Source of the DNA: CAZMCH01 sp964564735
GTDB taxonomy: Bacteria; Poribacteria; DTPJ01
Length of the DNA: 50,693 nt
Assembly: GCA_964564735.1 (NCBI GenBank)
Contig: CAZMCH010000022.1
Location: 1-50,693 of the forward strand
Reading direction: 5' to 3'
This document shows, in pieces, positions 17,227 through 26,355 of this stretch. Both the position numbers and the translations under genes were made by a program. How positions within the stretch are numbered: the stretch's first letter is position 1; every line of letters starts with the position of its first letter. The notes beneath the pieces were generated by a model. It had not been told where the DNA came from and made no database searches. It saw only the letters and a program-made list of their open reading frames with translations.

Positions 17227-19422
17227 CTACTTAAAATGCTCTTGATTAATAACTTTCCCATCAATATCCCATCTTGTGGCAACGCCTTCACATCTGAAAT
17301 TACGCCAAGTTGATTGTGCCTTCATTTGTCCGTTGTGATACCATTGTGTCCAAATACTTGTACCGTCTTCATTATATTGCCATTCCCATAGCTTTTTTCC
17401 ATCACTTGACCAATACGTTTCTGTTCCGACCTTATAACCAAGTTTATATATCGCTTCTTTTTGCTTATTTCCATTTTTGTAGAACCAAGTCTCTTTTCCA
17501 TGCAATAGATAACGACCATCATCAGAAATCCCTGCGCTATATTTTAGTCTAGGTTTGCCATCAGGATATTTTTCCTCATAAGTTTTGACATCTGATATAC
17601 TCATTGCCTTTGATTTCATTAATTCAGTGTCAGATAAGTTTTCATTATCATCAGAAAGTATCCAAGCCTCATTCATCTCAAAATGAAGGCATGGGCTATT
17701 CATTGTAGTTATTAAGTGAATCATTCCATTTGGAGCTTGATGTGCAACCGAATAACCGATAGTCTCGCCTTTCATTGCCTTGAAGATCTCTGGATTCTCA
17801 TGTGGTTGCGCACCTTGTAATTTTTTAATATGCCAAGAGTTTCCTTCGTCATCTGATAATGCCACATAAGAGCCTCTTTGATTGATTCCTTGAGGCTGAA
17901 ATCCATCAAGACGTTGAAAATCACCCGCAAAGAAAAGTCGCCCACTTTGTAGTCTTATTATGCTAGGACGTTGATTATTGGCAAGACTACAAAATGGCGT
18001 TTTGCTAATTTCCCATGTCTTGCCACCATCTTTTGAGATCGCTTTTGGCATGAATCCGTCTATGTCTGTATTTTTTCCACCCATACCGAGAATACTGCCA
18101 TCTTTGAGAAGGACATAGGTTGTATGCCTTCCCGCGCTTCTTCCTTCTGTATCATACCAAGTCTTTCCATTGTCTTTGCTTGCCCAAAGGACAGAAGTTC
18201 CGCCAACTGCATCACTAGATACAAACATTGTGCCATTTAGGTCTCGAAATGCTGTATTAATAGGCTGACGGGAATGTCCGCCAACCTTGTTAATGAAATC
18301 AGGAAACTTTATTTCATCCCAAGTCACTCCGTTATCTTTTGAAGAAGTCCATTGAAACGGAAAGGCATTATTGAGTTTAGGATTACCCCAAAAAAAGTGA
18401 AGAATACCATCATCATTCCATAATAAAGGGGCATGATCATTGACATTAGGGAAATCAAAGATAGTGTCTGGCATATCCCATTGCTCTGCACCAAATCTTA
18501 GCCTGCTTGCGATTAAAGATACTTCTGGTTCGTATTCGTGATATGATGTATATATTATCAATAAAACATCACCATTAGGACAAACCTCAACCGCAGGGCT
18601 ATGATTATGACCTCTAAATGAAAGGGGAAATCCCGCTGAATCTATATCATTCCTGCTTGAGTTTTCAAGAGGGGTTGGCAAAAGATAGCGTTTTCTTAAG
18701 TATGGCTTTTGGAGATCGAATGAATGATTGATATTTGGGTCGTTTTGCTTTACTCCCTGTTGTGAATAAGATGGTTGATATTCAATTAACTTAGTTTTCG
18801 GCATCGGTGCTTGAACAACACGAAAACCAATATTATGTTTGCCGAAATCGTTGAACGATCCTGTTCTATATCCAAAAGAAGGAGCAATGCCTGCGCGGTT
18901 TGATGGACGGGCATAATCATCATCTTTGCTATCACGTGATTCCGTATCCAGTCCACCGCCACGAACAACTTTTGCTATCCCATATTCTATACCTATTGGA
19001 TCAGTTTGATCTTCTTCTGAATAATCGCCATACCAATCCAAACACCATTCTCTCGGTCCTGAAAGCATGTTTTTTATTGAAGTATTAGTTTTGCAGACAT
19101 ACTCCCATTCCGCTTCTGTTGGTAGGCGATATGATTTGCCTTCCTTTTCACTAAGCCATTCGCAGAAATCCATTGCATCATACCAACTTATACCAGTAAT
19201 ATAGGGTTTAAAGTAGTCTAATCCGTCAATTTCTGCTCTGAACTGACTAAATTGATCAATTGTTACCTCTGTTTCTGATATATAAAAAGGCTGAGTAATC
19301 TCAACTTTATGTATAGGTTGTTCATCCCATTTGGCAGGAGAAACATTTGAACCCATAAGAAAATTACCTGTCTGAACGAGTATCATAACCATTCCAATAG
19401 AATTTGTAATAGCAGTTTCCAT
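17227..19422 (-). CDS. FGE-domain / sialidase-like (BNR) / MORN-repeat fusion protein
   Basis: A 731-residue three-part protein. About 8-205 is an FGE-sulfatase domain (MVMILVQTGNFLMGS, SYRLPTEAEWE, PREWCLDWY, VVRGGGL, NIGFRVV). About 270-590 is a six-bladed sialidase-type propeller with four Asp-box loops: SKDNGVTW, SKDNGKTW, SKDGGKTW and SDDEGNSW. About 610-731 holds MORN_2/YwqK-type repeats (YPDGKPRLKYSAG, KETWFYKNGNKQKEA, EWQYNEDG, QWYHNGQMKAQ). No signal peptide is visible, so the location is uncertain. The start at 19422 has AAAGGA upstream. Each domain is familiar; the three in one chain are unusual. It is the first gene of the minus-strand run, 24 bases ahead of the ceramidase remnant. 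Confidence 0.85.
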   Translation of the reverse strand: METAITNSIGMVMILVQTGNFLMGSNVSPAKWDEQPIHKVEITQPFYISETEVTIDQFSQFRAEIDGLDYFKPYITGISWYDAMDFCEWLSEKEGKSYRLPTEAEWEYVCKTNTSIKNMLSGPREWCLDWYGDYSEEDQTDPIGIEYGIAKVVRGGGLDTESRDSKDDDYARPSNRAGIAPSFGYRTGSFNDFGKHNIGFRVVQAPMPKTKLIEYQPSYSQQGVKQNDPNINHSFDLQKPYLRKRYLLPTPLENSSRNDIDSAGFPLSFRGHNHSPAVEVCPNGDVLLIIYTSYHEYEPEVSLIASRLRFGAEQWDMPDTIFDFPNVNDHAPLLWNDDGILHFFWGNPKLNNAFPFQWTSSKDNGVTWDEIKFPDFINKVGGHSRQPINTAFRDLNGTMFVSSDAVGGTSVLWASKDNGKTWYDTEGRSAGRHTTYVLLKDGSILGMGGKNTDIDGFMPKAISKDGGKTWEISKTPFCSLANNQRPSIIRLQSGRLFFAGDFQRLDGFQPQGINQRGSYVALSDDEGNSWHIKKLQGAQPHENPEIFKAMKGETIGYSVAHQAPNGMIHLITTMNSPCLHFEMNEAWILSDDNENLSDTELMKSKAMSISDVKTYEEKYPDGKPRLKYSAGISDDGRYLLHGKETWFYKNGNKQKEAIYKLGYKVGTETYWSSDGKKLWEWQYNEDGTSIWTQWYHNGQMKAQSTWRNFRCEGVATRWDIDGKVINQEHFK

Positions 19423-19830
19423 GAAAAATCTTTCCTTTTATTATTAAGTTTTATTTTTAATTTGCTAATAATATAGTATTTTTATGTCTTTATCAAAATT
19501 ACATCGAGTTTGGATCATGGAAATTGGCAGATTCATAAAGCCTCATCTGTCATTTTAACATGAATTGTATAACAATATTGTATATGTCTACAAACTTTTT
19601 TTATTATCAAAAAAAGAGAAAATTCTATAATAAACAATATTATCATAAACAATGTGCTTCGGCAACAATTATTAGGAATCCAGATTGCCAAAAATAATAG
19701 GAAGTCCATTTCAAAGAAATATTAAATCACTTTTTCGGTTGATATAATTATGGAAATCTGATAATATAAAATTGTAACATATAAATAACTTAAATCTTTG
19801 AAATAGATGATATAGTATAAAGATAACAAA
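19423..19830. promoter_or_regulatory. Divergent intergenic region (FGE fusion / HATPase operon)
   Basis: About 400 bases between divergent genes, so both promoters must lie here. It is very AT-rich. A perfect 10-bp palindrome, ACAATATTGT, is at 19572-19581, and an AACAATATTATC partial repeat follows near 19633; these could be binding sites for a regulator. No coding sequence is recognised. Confidence 0.4.
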
Positions 19831-20709
19831 ATGAAATTTAGGCTAGGTAGTATTGAAAGCAATTACGACGGTTTTTCACAATTAGCAGATATTGCAGAAG
19901 CAACAAAGGAACTCTTTTGGGATGATATAGAGATTGATATGATGCATACAAGCTGGTTCGATGCCAATATGTGTGCGCCTTTTGGAGCAATATTGTATAA
20001 AGCCAGTCGTGATTTAAATACAGTTAAAATATCAGATAAAATGCCTAGCAGGATAAAAGATATTCTATCAAAAAATCGCTTTCTAAGTAATTATGGGATA
20101 CCAGCAATATATGATACTTATGGAACGACTGTAGAATATAAACGTTTTGAGCCGAAGGATGAACGTTATTTCGCTGATTACATTGAAAAGAAGCTAGTTA
20201 GAAAAGATATTATGCCTGAGATGTCCGAAGCGCTCTTAAAAAAGTTCAGGGAGAGCATATTTGAAATATTCAATAATGCTGTTATTCATTCCAAAACAGA
20301 AATGGGTATCTTTTCATGCGGTCAATATTATCCAAATCAAAACCGTTTTGATTTTTGTATTGCTGATCTGGGTGTTGGTATAAGGCAAAATGTAATAAAA
20401 TATTTAAAAAAAGAAATTTCTGCTGATGAAGCAATACTTTGGGCACTTAAAATAGGAAACACAACTAAAACAGGAAAAGTTCCGGGTGGAATAGGATTAA
20501 AGCTCTTGCGTGAATTTATCAGCAAAAACAAGGGTAGGATTCAAATAGTATCTGATAAAGGATATTGGGAATTGGCAAAAGATGGAACTGAATTAATAAA
20601 AACGCTTCAATTTCCTTTCCCAGGAACAGCCGTAAATATTGAATTTAATACATCCGATACCCATTCTTATTTTCTTGCTTCCGAGATTAGAAACGAAGAT
20701 ATATTTTAG
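19831..20709 (+). CDS. ATP-binding protein with HATPase (GHKL) domain, first gene of a HATPase/STAS/PIN operon
   Basis: A 292-residue cytosolic protein. Residues 1-115 look like a divergent STAS-like domain (alternating strands, with SWFDANMCAPFGAIL at 41-55). Residues 130-280 form a GHKL ATPase: N-box EIFNNAVIHS at 145-154, G1 box DLGVGI at 179-184 and G2 box GGIGLKLL at 219-226. No phosphoacceptor histidine or sensor domain is present, so it is not an ordinary sensor kinase; it resembles anti-sigma/partner-switch HATPases in fusion with STAS. The ATG at 19831 has a weak site. It is followed after 17 bases by a STAS-like gene, then a PIN gene, all co-directional. Confidence 0.8.
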   Translation: MKFRLGSIESNYDGFSQLADIAEATKELFWDDIEIDMMHTSWFDANMCAPFGAILYKASRDLNTVKISDKMPSRIKDILSKNRFLSNYGIPAIYDTYGTTVEYKRFEPKDERYFADYIEKKLVRKDIMPEMSEALLKKFRESIFEIFNNAVIHSKTEMGIFSCGQYYPNQNRFDFCIADLGVGIRQNVIKYLKKEISADEAILWALKIGNTTKTGKVPGGIGLKLLREFISKNKGRIQIVSDKGYWELAKDGTELIKTLQFPFPGTAVNIEFNTSDTHSYFLASEIRNEDIF

Positions 20710-20726
20710 TTTGAAGAGGTTATAAA

Positions 20727-21089
20727 ATGAACGAACCAATCTCGTTAAGAGTTTATGAAATTGTAGGGAATGAATTTTGTGTTGCCTCAGATGACGGGCA
20801 AAAGGTCTTTGATCAAATTGCTAAAGCCCTACGTGAAGACAAAAAAATTAAGCTTTCATTTGCTAACATAGAGAGCTTGACATCAGCGTTCCTCAATACA
20901 GCAATAGGACAACTTTATGGAAGCTTTCAAAATGATCAAATCAAGAATAACCTTGAAATATCAGACATGGAACAAGATGATATGATGCTTCTTAAAAGGG
21001 TTGTGGATACCGCAAAAGAATATTTCAAAGACCCGGATCGATTTGAAAAATTGAATAAAGAAGCGATGGAGGATAGTGATGTTAGCTAA
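20727..21089 (+). CDS. STAS-like domain protein (DUF4325 type)
   Basis: A 120-residue protein. The core shows the DUF4325/STAS-like signature: KIKLSFANIESLTSAFLNTA followed by IGQLYGSF, residues 40-67. In SpoIIAA-type STAS proteins this strand-helix carries the phosphorylated Ser; a Ser/Thr pair is present here (SLTS). The acidic C-terminal 35 residues follow. GAGG upstream supports the ATG at 20727. The pairing of a HATPase gene with a STAS gene mirrors partner-switch modules, in which the HATPase phosphorylates or captures the STAS protein. The last 11 bases overlap the PIN gene, suggesting translational coupling. Confidence 0.8.
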   Translation: MNEPISLRVYEIVGNEFCVASDDGQKVFDQIAKALREDKKIKLSFANIESLTSAFLNTAIGQLYGSFQNDQIKNNLEISDMEQDDMMLLKRVVDTAKEYFKDPDRFEKLNKEAMEDSDVS

Positions 21090-21639
21090 TATTCTTGACA
21101 TTAGATCATATCCTTTTAGCAAAAATGAAGCTTTTCTTATAGATGCAAATATATGGCTATATATACACTATCCTCAATATTCCAAAGACTGGAGATGCAA
21201 GGTTTATTCAAACGCTTTCGGTAAGATGCTTAACTCTAAATGTAATATTTTATTGGATGCGCTTGTTATTTCTGAATTTATTAACCGATATTCAAGATCA
21301 GAGCATAAGTTGGCTCATAATAATGATCCTCAAAATATACCCAAGGATTTTAAATTATTTCGTCAAAGCCCACAATTTGTAAATGTTGCCAAATCTGTCG
21401 CTAATGTCACTCGACGTATATTGGCTCGTTGTCATCGAACTAATGGCTGTTTTGATTCAATTAATATGATATCCTTATTAAATGAATATGAATCAGGACT
21501 TTTAGATTTCAATGATCAAATATTGGCTGAAATATGTATAAGCAATGGACTAAAATTGATAACCCATGATGGCGATTTTGGAAATTCCTACATAACAGTT
21601 ATTACTGCAAATAATAAGCTTCTTCAAGAGTCTTTTTGA
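21079..21639 (+). CDS. PIN-domain ribonuclease
   Basis: A 186-residue protein with a PIN-fold acidic set: Asp22 (FLIDANIWLY), Glu66 (LVISEFINR), Asp143/Asp146 (LLDFNDQIL) and Asp164/Asp166 (ITHDGDF). The spacing and the final THDGDF are typical of active PIN RNases. An in-frame GTG lies at 21076, but ATG 21079 has GGAGG (21068-21072) at six bases. It overlaps the STAS gene by 11 bases. PIN proteins are usually toxins paired with a small DNA-binding antitoxin; none is present. Instead the partners are a HATPase and a STAS-like protein, which could gate its activity. That regulatory reading is inference. Confidence 0.82.
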   Translation: MLANILDIRSYPFSKNEAFLIDANIWLYIHYPQYSKDWRCKVYSNAFGKMLNSKCNILLDALVISEFINRYSRSEHKLAHNNDPQNIPKDFKLFRQSPQFVNVAKSVANVTRRILARCHRTNGCFDSINMISLLNEYESGLLDFNDQILAEICISNGLKLITHDGDFGNSYITVITANNKLLQESF

Positions 21640-21762
21640 AAAATATTTCCCTTTTATTCGCATTTACCTTATAATATCCAACATCAACGGCTTTTTTCAC
21701 TCAGTTTATACAGGAGTGTAGTAATATATGGATCTTTATATGTATAATTCTTAAAACATCCC

Positions 21763-21794
21763 TTTTTCAGAGGGATATTTGGGGGATTTTCAAA
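21763..21794. repeat. Hairpin plus fragment of a dispersed GGGGGATTTT repeat
   Basis: A 6-bp hairpin (ATCCCT...AGGGAT) is followed by GGGGGATTTTCAAA (21781-21794). That 14-mer also occurs, reverse-complemented, at 25629-25642 as part of a longer inverted-repeat element. It lies in the 236-base gap downstream of the PIN gene and of the convergent ELM1-family gene, and could act as a terminator. Confidence 0.45.
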
Positions 21795-21875
21795 AGATTT
21801 ATAAAATAAAAAACTTATTCAATCAACGAATATTTGGTTATTAAATTTTATCATCTTAAAAATCAGCGGTCTATT

Positions 21876-22943
21876 TTATAAGAAAAACAACTTCCTTATT
21901 CCATCACTTGCAATATGCGCATCATTTAAAATCATTGTTTCTTTGTCATCACTTAATAGATAGATTATTGACTTGTGTAAGTTATCCAGATTTGTCCTTT
22001 TTACAAAGCCTTTATCAGCAAGCATTTGATAGACACGTTCACGTTTGGGATTACCTTTTCCTTTCCTCATGACATTTAGTATGATTACCTTCTTTCCGCT
22101 ACTTGCTGATTCACAAACCATAGAGAAGCTATCCTCAGTAACAATGACAACATCAGATATGCCAAGTATACCTGATACTGTATTTGGTGGACTCTCATCG
22201 TTTGCAATTACCAAAAGACAACATGACGGATTATCATTCAATCTTGATCTTAAAACCTTATCTGTCTCATTGGAGGTTCTGCGTGATGTTGTTAAAGCGA
22301 TCTGAACATCTAAACTTAATAGAATATCACATAAATCATTTGCCAGATTAGCTGGAATATAATAATATGGATCATCTCCACCTAGTAAAACGCCAATTAC
22401 AGGTTTTTGGGATATAATCAGATTCTTGAATAGCTCTTTACCTATGCTCAAAACTGATTCTGGTGTGATCCTGTTTGGCACACCAAAAGTCATCAGCACA
22501 TTTTCGGCTATCTTTCTGGGTCTGGAGTGTTCAGGCAATATCGCAAGGTCAAAATGCCGAAATCCAAGCGGAGATGGTCTTGTGCATACGACAGACTTTG
22601 CATTTGCCAATTTACTTATCAAAAGATTTGGAGCCGACACTGATGATCCTGTTGATAGAACTACATCATATTCCTTTGCCTCAAACAGCGATCTAAATGA
22701 TTGCTCATCCAGCCCCCATTTCAGTATATTCTTTATGAATTTATCATCTAATCTTTTTCTACCAAATAAAAATGTAATTACTCTAATTATATTATCTCGC
22801 CATTTTTTTTTATACCTTACCTGAACGATCTCAAAATTTATTTCTGGCAATCTGTCAACTATTCCTAACGATTGATTAAAATGTCCCGGCTTACCATCAC
22901 TTAAAATAAGTATTTTCCTATCATATTTATCTTTTTTTTCCAT
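21876..22943 (-). CDS. ELM1/GtrOC1-family (DUF1022) putative glycosyltransferase-like protein
   Basis: A 355-residue protein with the family hallmark SDGKPGHFNQSLGI at 15-28 and the VVLSTGSSVSAPNL strand near 95. Other conserved blocks are RPSPLGFRHFDLAILPEH near 122 and VIGVLLGGDDPYYY, followed by VIVTEDSFSMVCESASSGKK. The two Rossmann-like halves match GT-B glycosyltransferases; bacterial members sit with lipopolysaccharide genes. The next gene upstream on the same strand is an LpxL-type acyltransferase, consistent with an outer-membrane glycolipid role. The ATG at 22943 has a poor ribosome site. Activity in bacteria is not established. Confidence 0.82.
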   Translation of the reverse strand: MEKKDKYDRKILILSDGKPGHFNQSLGIVDRLPEINFEIVQVRYKKKWRDNIIRVITFLFGRKRLDDKFIKNILKWGLDEQSFRSLFEAKEYDVVLSTGSSVSAPNLLISKLANAKSVVCTRPSPLGFRHFDLAILPEHSRPRKIAENVLMTFGVPNRITPESVLSIGKELFKNLIISQKPVIGVLLGGDDPYYYIPANLANDLCDILLSLDVQIALTTSRRTSNETDKVLRSRLNDNPSCCLLVIANDESPPNTVSGILGISDVVIVTEDSFSMVCESASSGKKVIILNVMRKGKGNPKRERVYQMLADKGFVKRTNLDNLHKSIIYLLSDDKETMILNDAHIASDGIRKLFFL

Positions 22944-23010
22944 TTATTTCTCACAAAAACCTTTTTTTTCACATCTCTATTTTTCCACATAATAATTGCC
23001 GATTTCGCAT

Positions 23011-23928
23011 TTATTTATAAGGGTTTAGAGGGCGTGTCTTCCATCTATTATGCATCCATAGCCATTGCGATGGGAATTTACGAATCAAATCCTCCAAAGC
23101 ACTATTTAACCTTATTGTATTCTCAATTAAATCCGCTTCTGAATCATCTGACGATCTCATCTCAAGTGGCTTAAATATTGTGATTAAGTGTGATCCATCA
23201 TCTCGCCTTATGTCAAAAACATTCAAAATCGGGACATTTGCTCTTGTTGCAAACATAATTGGACCTTTTGCCATCGATGCAGAAATACCCAAAAAGTCAA
23301 TAAATACGCCATTTTGACCAGCATCTTGATCCCCTAATATCACAACGCAATAGCCATTTTTAAGATGCCTCAAAACTTGCCGTCCCGCAAGTTTCTTCTC
23401 AATGATTTCTCCGCCATGTATGATTCTATAACGATTTACAAGCCTATCCAATCTATGATTTTTGAACCTTTGGGCAACTGCAGATAATTTACGTGTCTTT
23501 GATGCTAAAACATGAAATATGAGTTCCCAATTACCAAAATGCGCTGTAACAATCAACACCCCTCTTCCTGAATTGATTGCCTGATCAAGATGCTCAATGC
23601 CTTCCAATTCAACCATATTCATAATTTGATCCGCATTATACTTAGGAAAGCGGAGAAATTCAACAAGTGTTTTCCCCATATTCTGAAAGCTTTGCTTTGC
23701 AATAATTTCTAGTTCATTGGAAGGCTTATCATTGAATATCATATGAAGATTACTCAAGGCAATTTGCCGACGCTTTTTTAGTATAGAATAGACAATATTT
23801 CCAATTACAAAGCCTATTTTTAAGGCTGAGTTTAGCGATATTTTTCTAACAATAGAGCCAATAATCAAGACAATTATATAAACAAACGTATCACTAAATC
23901 GTTTTGCAAATGTATATTTATTTGCCAT
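23011..23928 (-). CDS. Lipid A-type (LpxL/HtrB family) lysophospholipid acyltransferase
   Basis: A 305-residue membrane-associated acyltransferase of normal family length. One hydrophobic segment at about 14-27 anchors it. The catalytic HX4E motif is His130-Glu135 (TAHFGNWEL). Downstream blocks typical of LpxL follow: VAQRFKNHRLDRLVNRYR near 151, VILGDQDAGQNGVFIDF near 195, and a WLWMHNRWKTRP end near 291. It transfers a secondary acyl chain to lipid A or a similar glycolipid at the inner membrane, which implies a diderm envelope. It is 67 bases upstream of the ELM1-type gene and 23 bases after the M28 peptidase stop region on the same strand. Confidence 0.9.
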   Translation of the reverse strand: MANKYTFAKRFSDTFVYIIVLIIGSIVRKISLNSALKIGFVIGNIVYSILKKRRQIALSNLHMIFNDKPSNELEIIAKQSFQNMGKTLVEFLRFPKYNADQIMNMVELEGIEHLDQAINSGRGVLIVTAHFGNWELIFHVLASKTRKLSAVAQRFKNHRLDRLVNRYRIIHGGEIIEKKLAGRQVLRHLKNGYCVVILGDQDAGQNGVFIDFLGISASMAKGPIMFATRANVPILNVFDIRRDDGSHLITIFKPLEMRSSDDSEADLIENTIRLNSALEDLIRKFPSQWLWMHNRWKTRPLNPYK

Positions 23929-23951
23929 TTATAAAAAAATCCCTGATGTTA

Positions 23952-25847
23952 TTATCGAATTAATGCTAGTTTTCTTGTGATAGACTGTGATTTTCCATCT
24001 TCACCAATTACGGTAGCATAGCAAATATATATTCCTGATGTAATGGGCTTACTTTCATGAGAATCTATAACCCATTTTATATTATTAGGTCCGAGTTTGC
24101 CTCCATTTTCGCCAATAGCTATTTTCTGACTATAAATCAATTCACCAACAATATCGTATATATTTAATGTAACGCCTGCATTTTGGCTAAGACTATATCT
24201 GATGTTTAACTCGGAGTGTTTATTTGCTATTATTGGGTTTGGATAAATAATAAAATTGCTAATTTCGAGCCTATCTTCTAAACTTATAATCTTCCGAGCA
24301 ACATTATTGGTGAAATTAGATTCAAAGATGTGGAAATTAGTATTTATCCTAATAATGATTGTATTGTTTCCCCAGCTATTTAGACGAATCGGCTCAATTA
24401 ACTCATAAAGAGAATTTGCTTTTATATCAAGGGTTAGTTCCTTAAGTAATACAGGTAATAACCACGATTCAGGTGGAATCAGCCATATTTGAATTTTTAC
24501 ACCTGTCGCATCTATTATACCATAGTTATTTATATTTGCATTTATAATCATGCTTTTGTTTTGTAATTGCAATATTCTGATAGGATTTATTGCAAGGTCT
24601 ATATCGATAACATCATCAATCATTGAATCTGCCAAACGTGCAAGCGTTGCAATAATTAGCTTTGCAGATTTCAATAAAAGCTCAGGATTTATATTGTCTA
24701 TAGTGTCTTCTGGTGTATGTTTCATTGGTGAAGATTCGTTAGACTTTGAGTCTAAGCCTTCTGTAACAAGGACGGCATTGTAACCTGATTTCCAAAAAGA
24801 TGAATGGTCACTGTAAATCATCTTTGGATCGATAGTTCTATTAACTTTTAAGTCAATGTAATGTTCATTAAGAACGTAGTATATGGCATTTGCCATCCAT
24901 TGTGAATCCTCATTTGTAACAATATCAATATCAAGTTCATCTGGGTCATATCCGAGCATGTCAAGATTAATCACACCAGCGATTTTATGATTAAGTTTCC
25001 ATGCGTTGCCTGCATAATGCTTACTGCCAAACATACCTAATTCTTCACCAGAAAATGTTATAAATTTGATGGTAAAATCAAACTCATATTTGCTAAGTAT
25101 GCGTGCAGATTCTAGGACAACTGCTGTTCCTGATGCATTATCATCTGCTCCTGGAGCTGGCAATGTTTTCCAATCCCATATCCATCTTGCAGATAAACCC
25201 GCTATACTGTCATAATGAGAGCAAATTATATATATCATATCCTTGTTGACACCCTTTCCCGGAAGGGTTGCAATGACATTTCTCATCTTATAGCTTTCTG
25301 TAATTTCCTTGCTATTGTCTGATTTTTTTGTTATTGTATGGATGAAAGAGTCATATTCAACATCAAGACCGTAGCTTGCAAATTTGTTGTATATGTATCC
25401 AGCGGAATTATCACAAGCCCCATCTGTTGGATCACTGGATTCTCTAACTCGCAAGCAATACCTGCTTTTGTAGGATTTGTCAGATGAGTTAATGTCAATG
25501 TTTTCCTGAAGGTCGTATATAGTTTTCATCATCTCGTTAGTGTTCACTTCTTGGATGATGTTTTGTATTATTTCGTATGATGCTGGTAATGAGTTGGGGA
25601 TCAGGAATAGTATGAGCAGAACAAGATATTTGAAAATCCCCCTTAATCTCCCTTTAATAGATGGCTTTTTTGAAAACGATTTTTGCAAAAAAATAATATG
25701 TGCATGTTTACTCCCCTCCCCACTGTTCCTATTTTTCAAGGGGGGATTTTGTAAAATTGGATTCCAGATTTCGCTGGAATAGCAAAAAAGCGGATTAGAT
25801 TGAGGAATGAAATCTGACATAAAACTAATATAACTGAGTATTGTCAA
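23952..25847 (-). CDS. Secreted M28-family metallopeptidase with CARDB-like and C-terminal FlgD/sorting-type domain
   Basis: The open frame is 631 residues, but about the first 70 come from a repeat element (see 25629-25753) and are probably not the native start. A hydrophobic signal (KYLVLLILFLIP) lies near 73-84. The M28 catalytic domain spans about 150-400, with metal ligands in CSHYDS, PGADDNASG, SGEELGMFG, INLDMLGYD and YSDHSSFW. About 415-530 resembles CARDB; the last 90 residues (IIYPNP, then LNIYDIVGELI and a SGIYICYA end) are a FlgD-Ig/type IX-like C-terminal domain. It removes N-terminal residues from peptides outside the cell. No ATG, GTG or TTG with a ribosome site is visible directly before the signal, so the start is unresolved. 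Confidence 0.82.
   Translation of the reverse strand: MTILSYISFMSDFIPQSNPLFCYSSEIWNPILQNPPLKNRNSGEGSKHAHIIFLQKSFSKKPSIKGRLRGIFKYLVLLILFLIPNSLPASYEIIQNIIQEVNTNEMMKTIYDLQENIDINSSDKSYKSRYCLRVRESSDPTDGACDNSAGYIYNKFASYGLDVEYDSFIHTITKKSDNSKEITESYKMRNVIATLPGKGVNKDMIYIICSHYDSIAGLSARWIWDWKTLPAPGADDNASGTAVVLESARILSKYEFDFTIKFITFSGEELGMFGSKHYAGNAWKLNHKIAGVINLDMLGYDPDELDIDIVTNEDSQWMANAIYYVLNEHYIDLKVNRTIDPKMIYSDHSSFWKSGYNAVLVTEGLDSKSNESSPMKHTPEDTIDNINPELLLKSAKLIIATLARLADSMIDDVIDIDLAINPIRILQLQNKSMIINANINNYGIIDATGVKIQIWLIPPESWLLPVLLKELTLDIKANSLYELIEPIRLNSWGNNTIIIRINTNFHIFESNFTNNVARKIISLEDRLEISNFIIYPNPIIANKHSELNIRYSLSQNAGVTLNIYDIVGELIYSQKIAIGENGGKLGPNNIKWVIDSHESKPITSGIYICYATVIGEDGKSQSITRKLALIR
25629..25753. 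repeat. MITE-like element with terminal inverted repeats in the 5' end of the M28 gene
   Basis: The left end, AAAATCCCCCTT (25633-25644), is matched by an inverted right end, AAGGGGGGATTTT (25738-25750), with one extra G. The roughly 100-base interior has no gene of its own but is open in the M28 frame. A fragment of the same end is at 21781-21794. It appears to be a small non-autonomous element inserted at the beginning of the M28 coding region, supplying the odd N-terminal residues. Confidence 0.5.
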
Positions 25848-26251
25848 CCAATACCAATTTAATTCTATTGGTATACATTGTAGTCCAAGCTTCTAGTTGG
25901 TTATTTTTTTACATTCTGAAAGGCTAGGCTACATCTATAGATTTTCAATTTCTTGGGTATGTATGCTATTATTGATATTCCTGAAAATATTAATTATCTG
26001 TAAAGCATTATATCATAATATATTGGTATGTCAAACATAAATTAGTTGAGGTCTAGTCATAGTTCAAAAGATAAGATTCATCCTCTTTCAGATTAAAGAA
26101 TCGCTTTTTGTCATTATCTATTGCTAACTGAAGAAGTCGTATTTATATTACAAAATGAATCAGTTTATACCACCTAGAATCTGTTTAATCGGTGTTTAAA
26201 TGAAAAGTCTTATTAACAATGTCAGAATATAACAGCAAAGCTAAATTTTTC
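25848..26251. other. Intergenic region upstream of HU with an inverted repeat
   Basis: A 400-base AT-rich gap. It contains an 8-bp inverted repeat, ATACCAAT (25851-25858) with ATTGGTAT (25867-25874), spaced by eight bases: a possible operator near the M28 start or a small hairpin. A minus-strand 30-codon open stretch (26053-26142) looks coding-like but has no start. Nothing else is recognised. Confidence 0.4.
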
Positions 26252-26280
26252 TTGACAAAACTATATCCGTGCTTTATTAT
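26252..26280 (+). promoter_or_regulatory. Sigma-70-type promoter of the HU gene
   Basis: A perfect -35 box TTGACA (26252-26257) and a -10 box TATTAT (26275-26280, five of six consensus bases) are separated by the optimal 17 bases. Transcription would begin near 26287, leaving a leader of about 70 bases before the HU start. Confidence 0.75.
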
Positions 26281-26355
26281 ATAGGCATGAAGTATTTAGT
26301 TATATGCTGATTCACAAGACTTGCAATATAAATGCAGGCTGAAAGGAGGCTACCT

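Noticed and set aside
26053..26142. 30-codon minus-strand stretch that looks coding (acidic, helical) upstream of HU
   Set aside because: No start codon or ribosome site, and stops on both sides; possibly a remnant but too short to identify.
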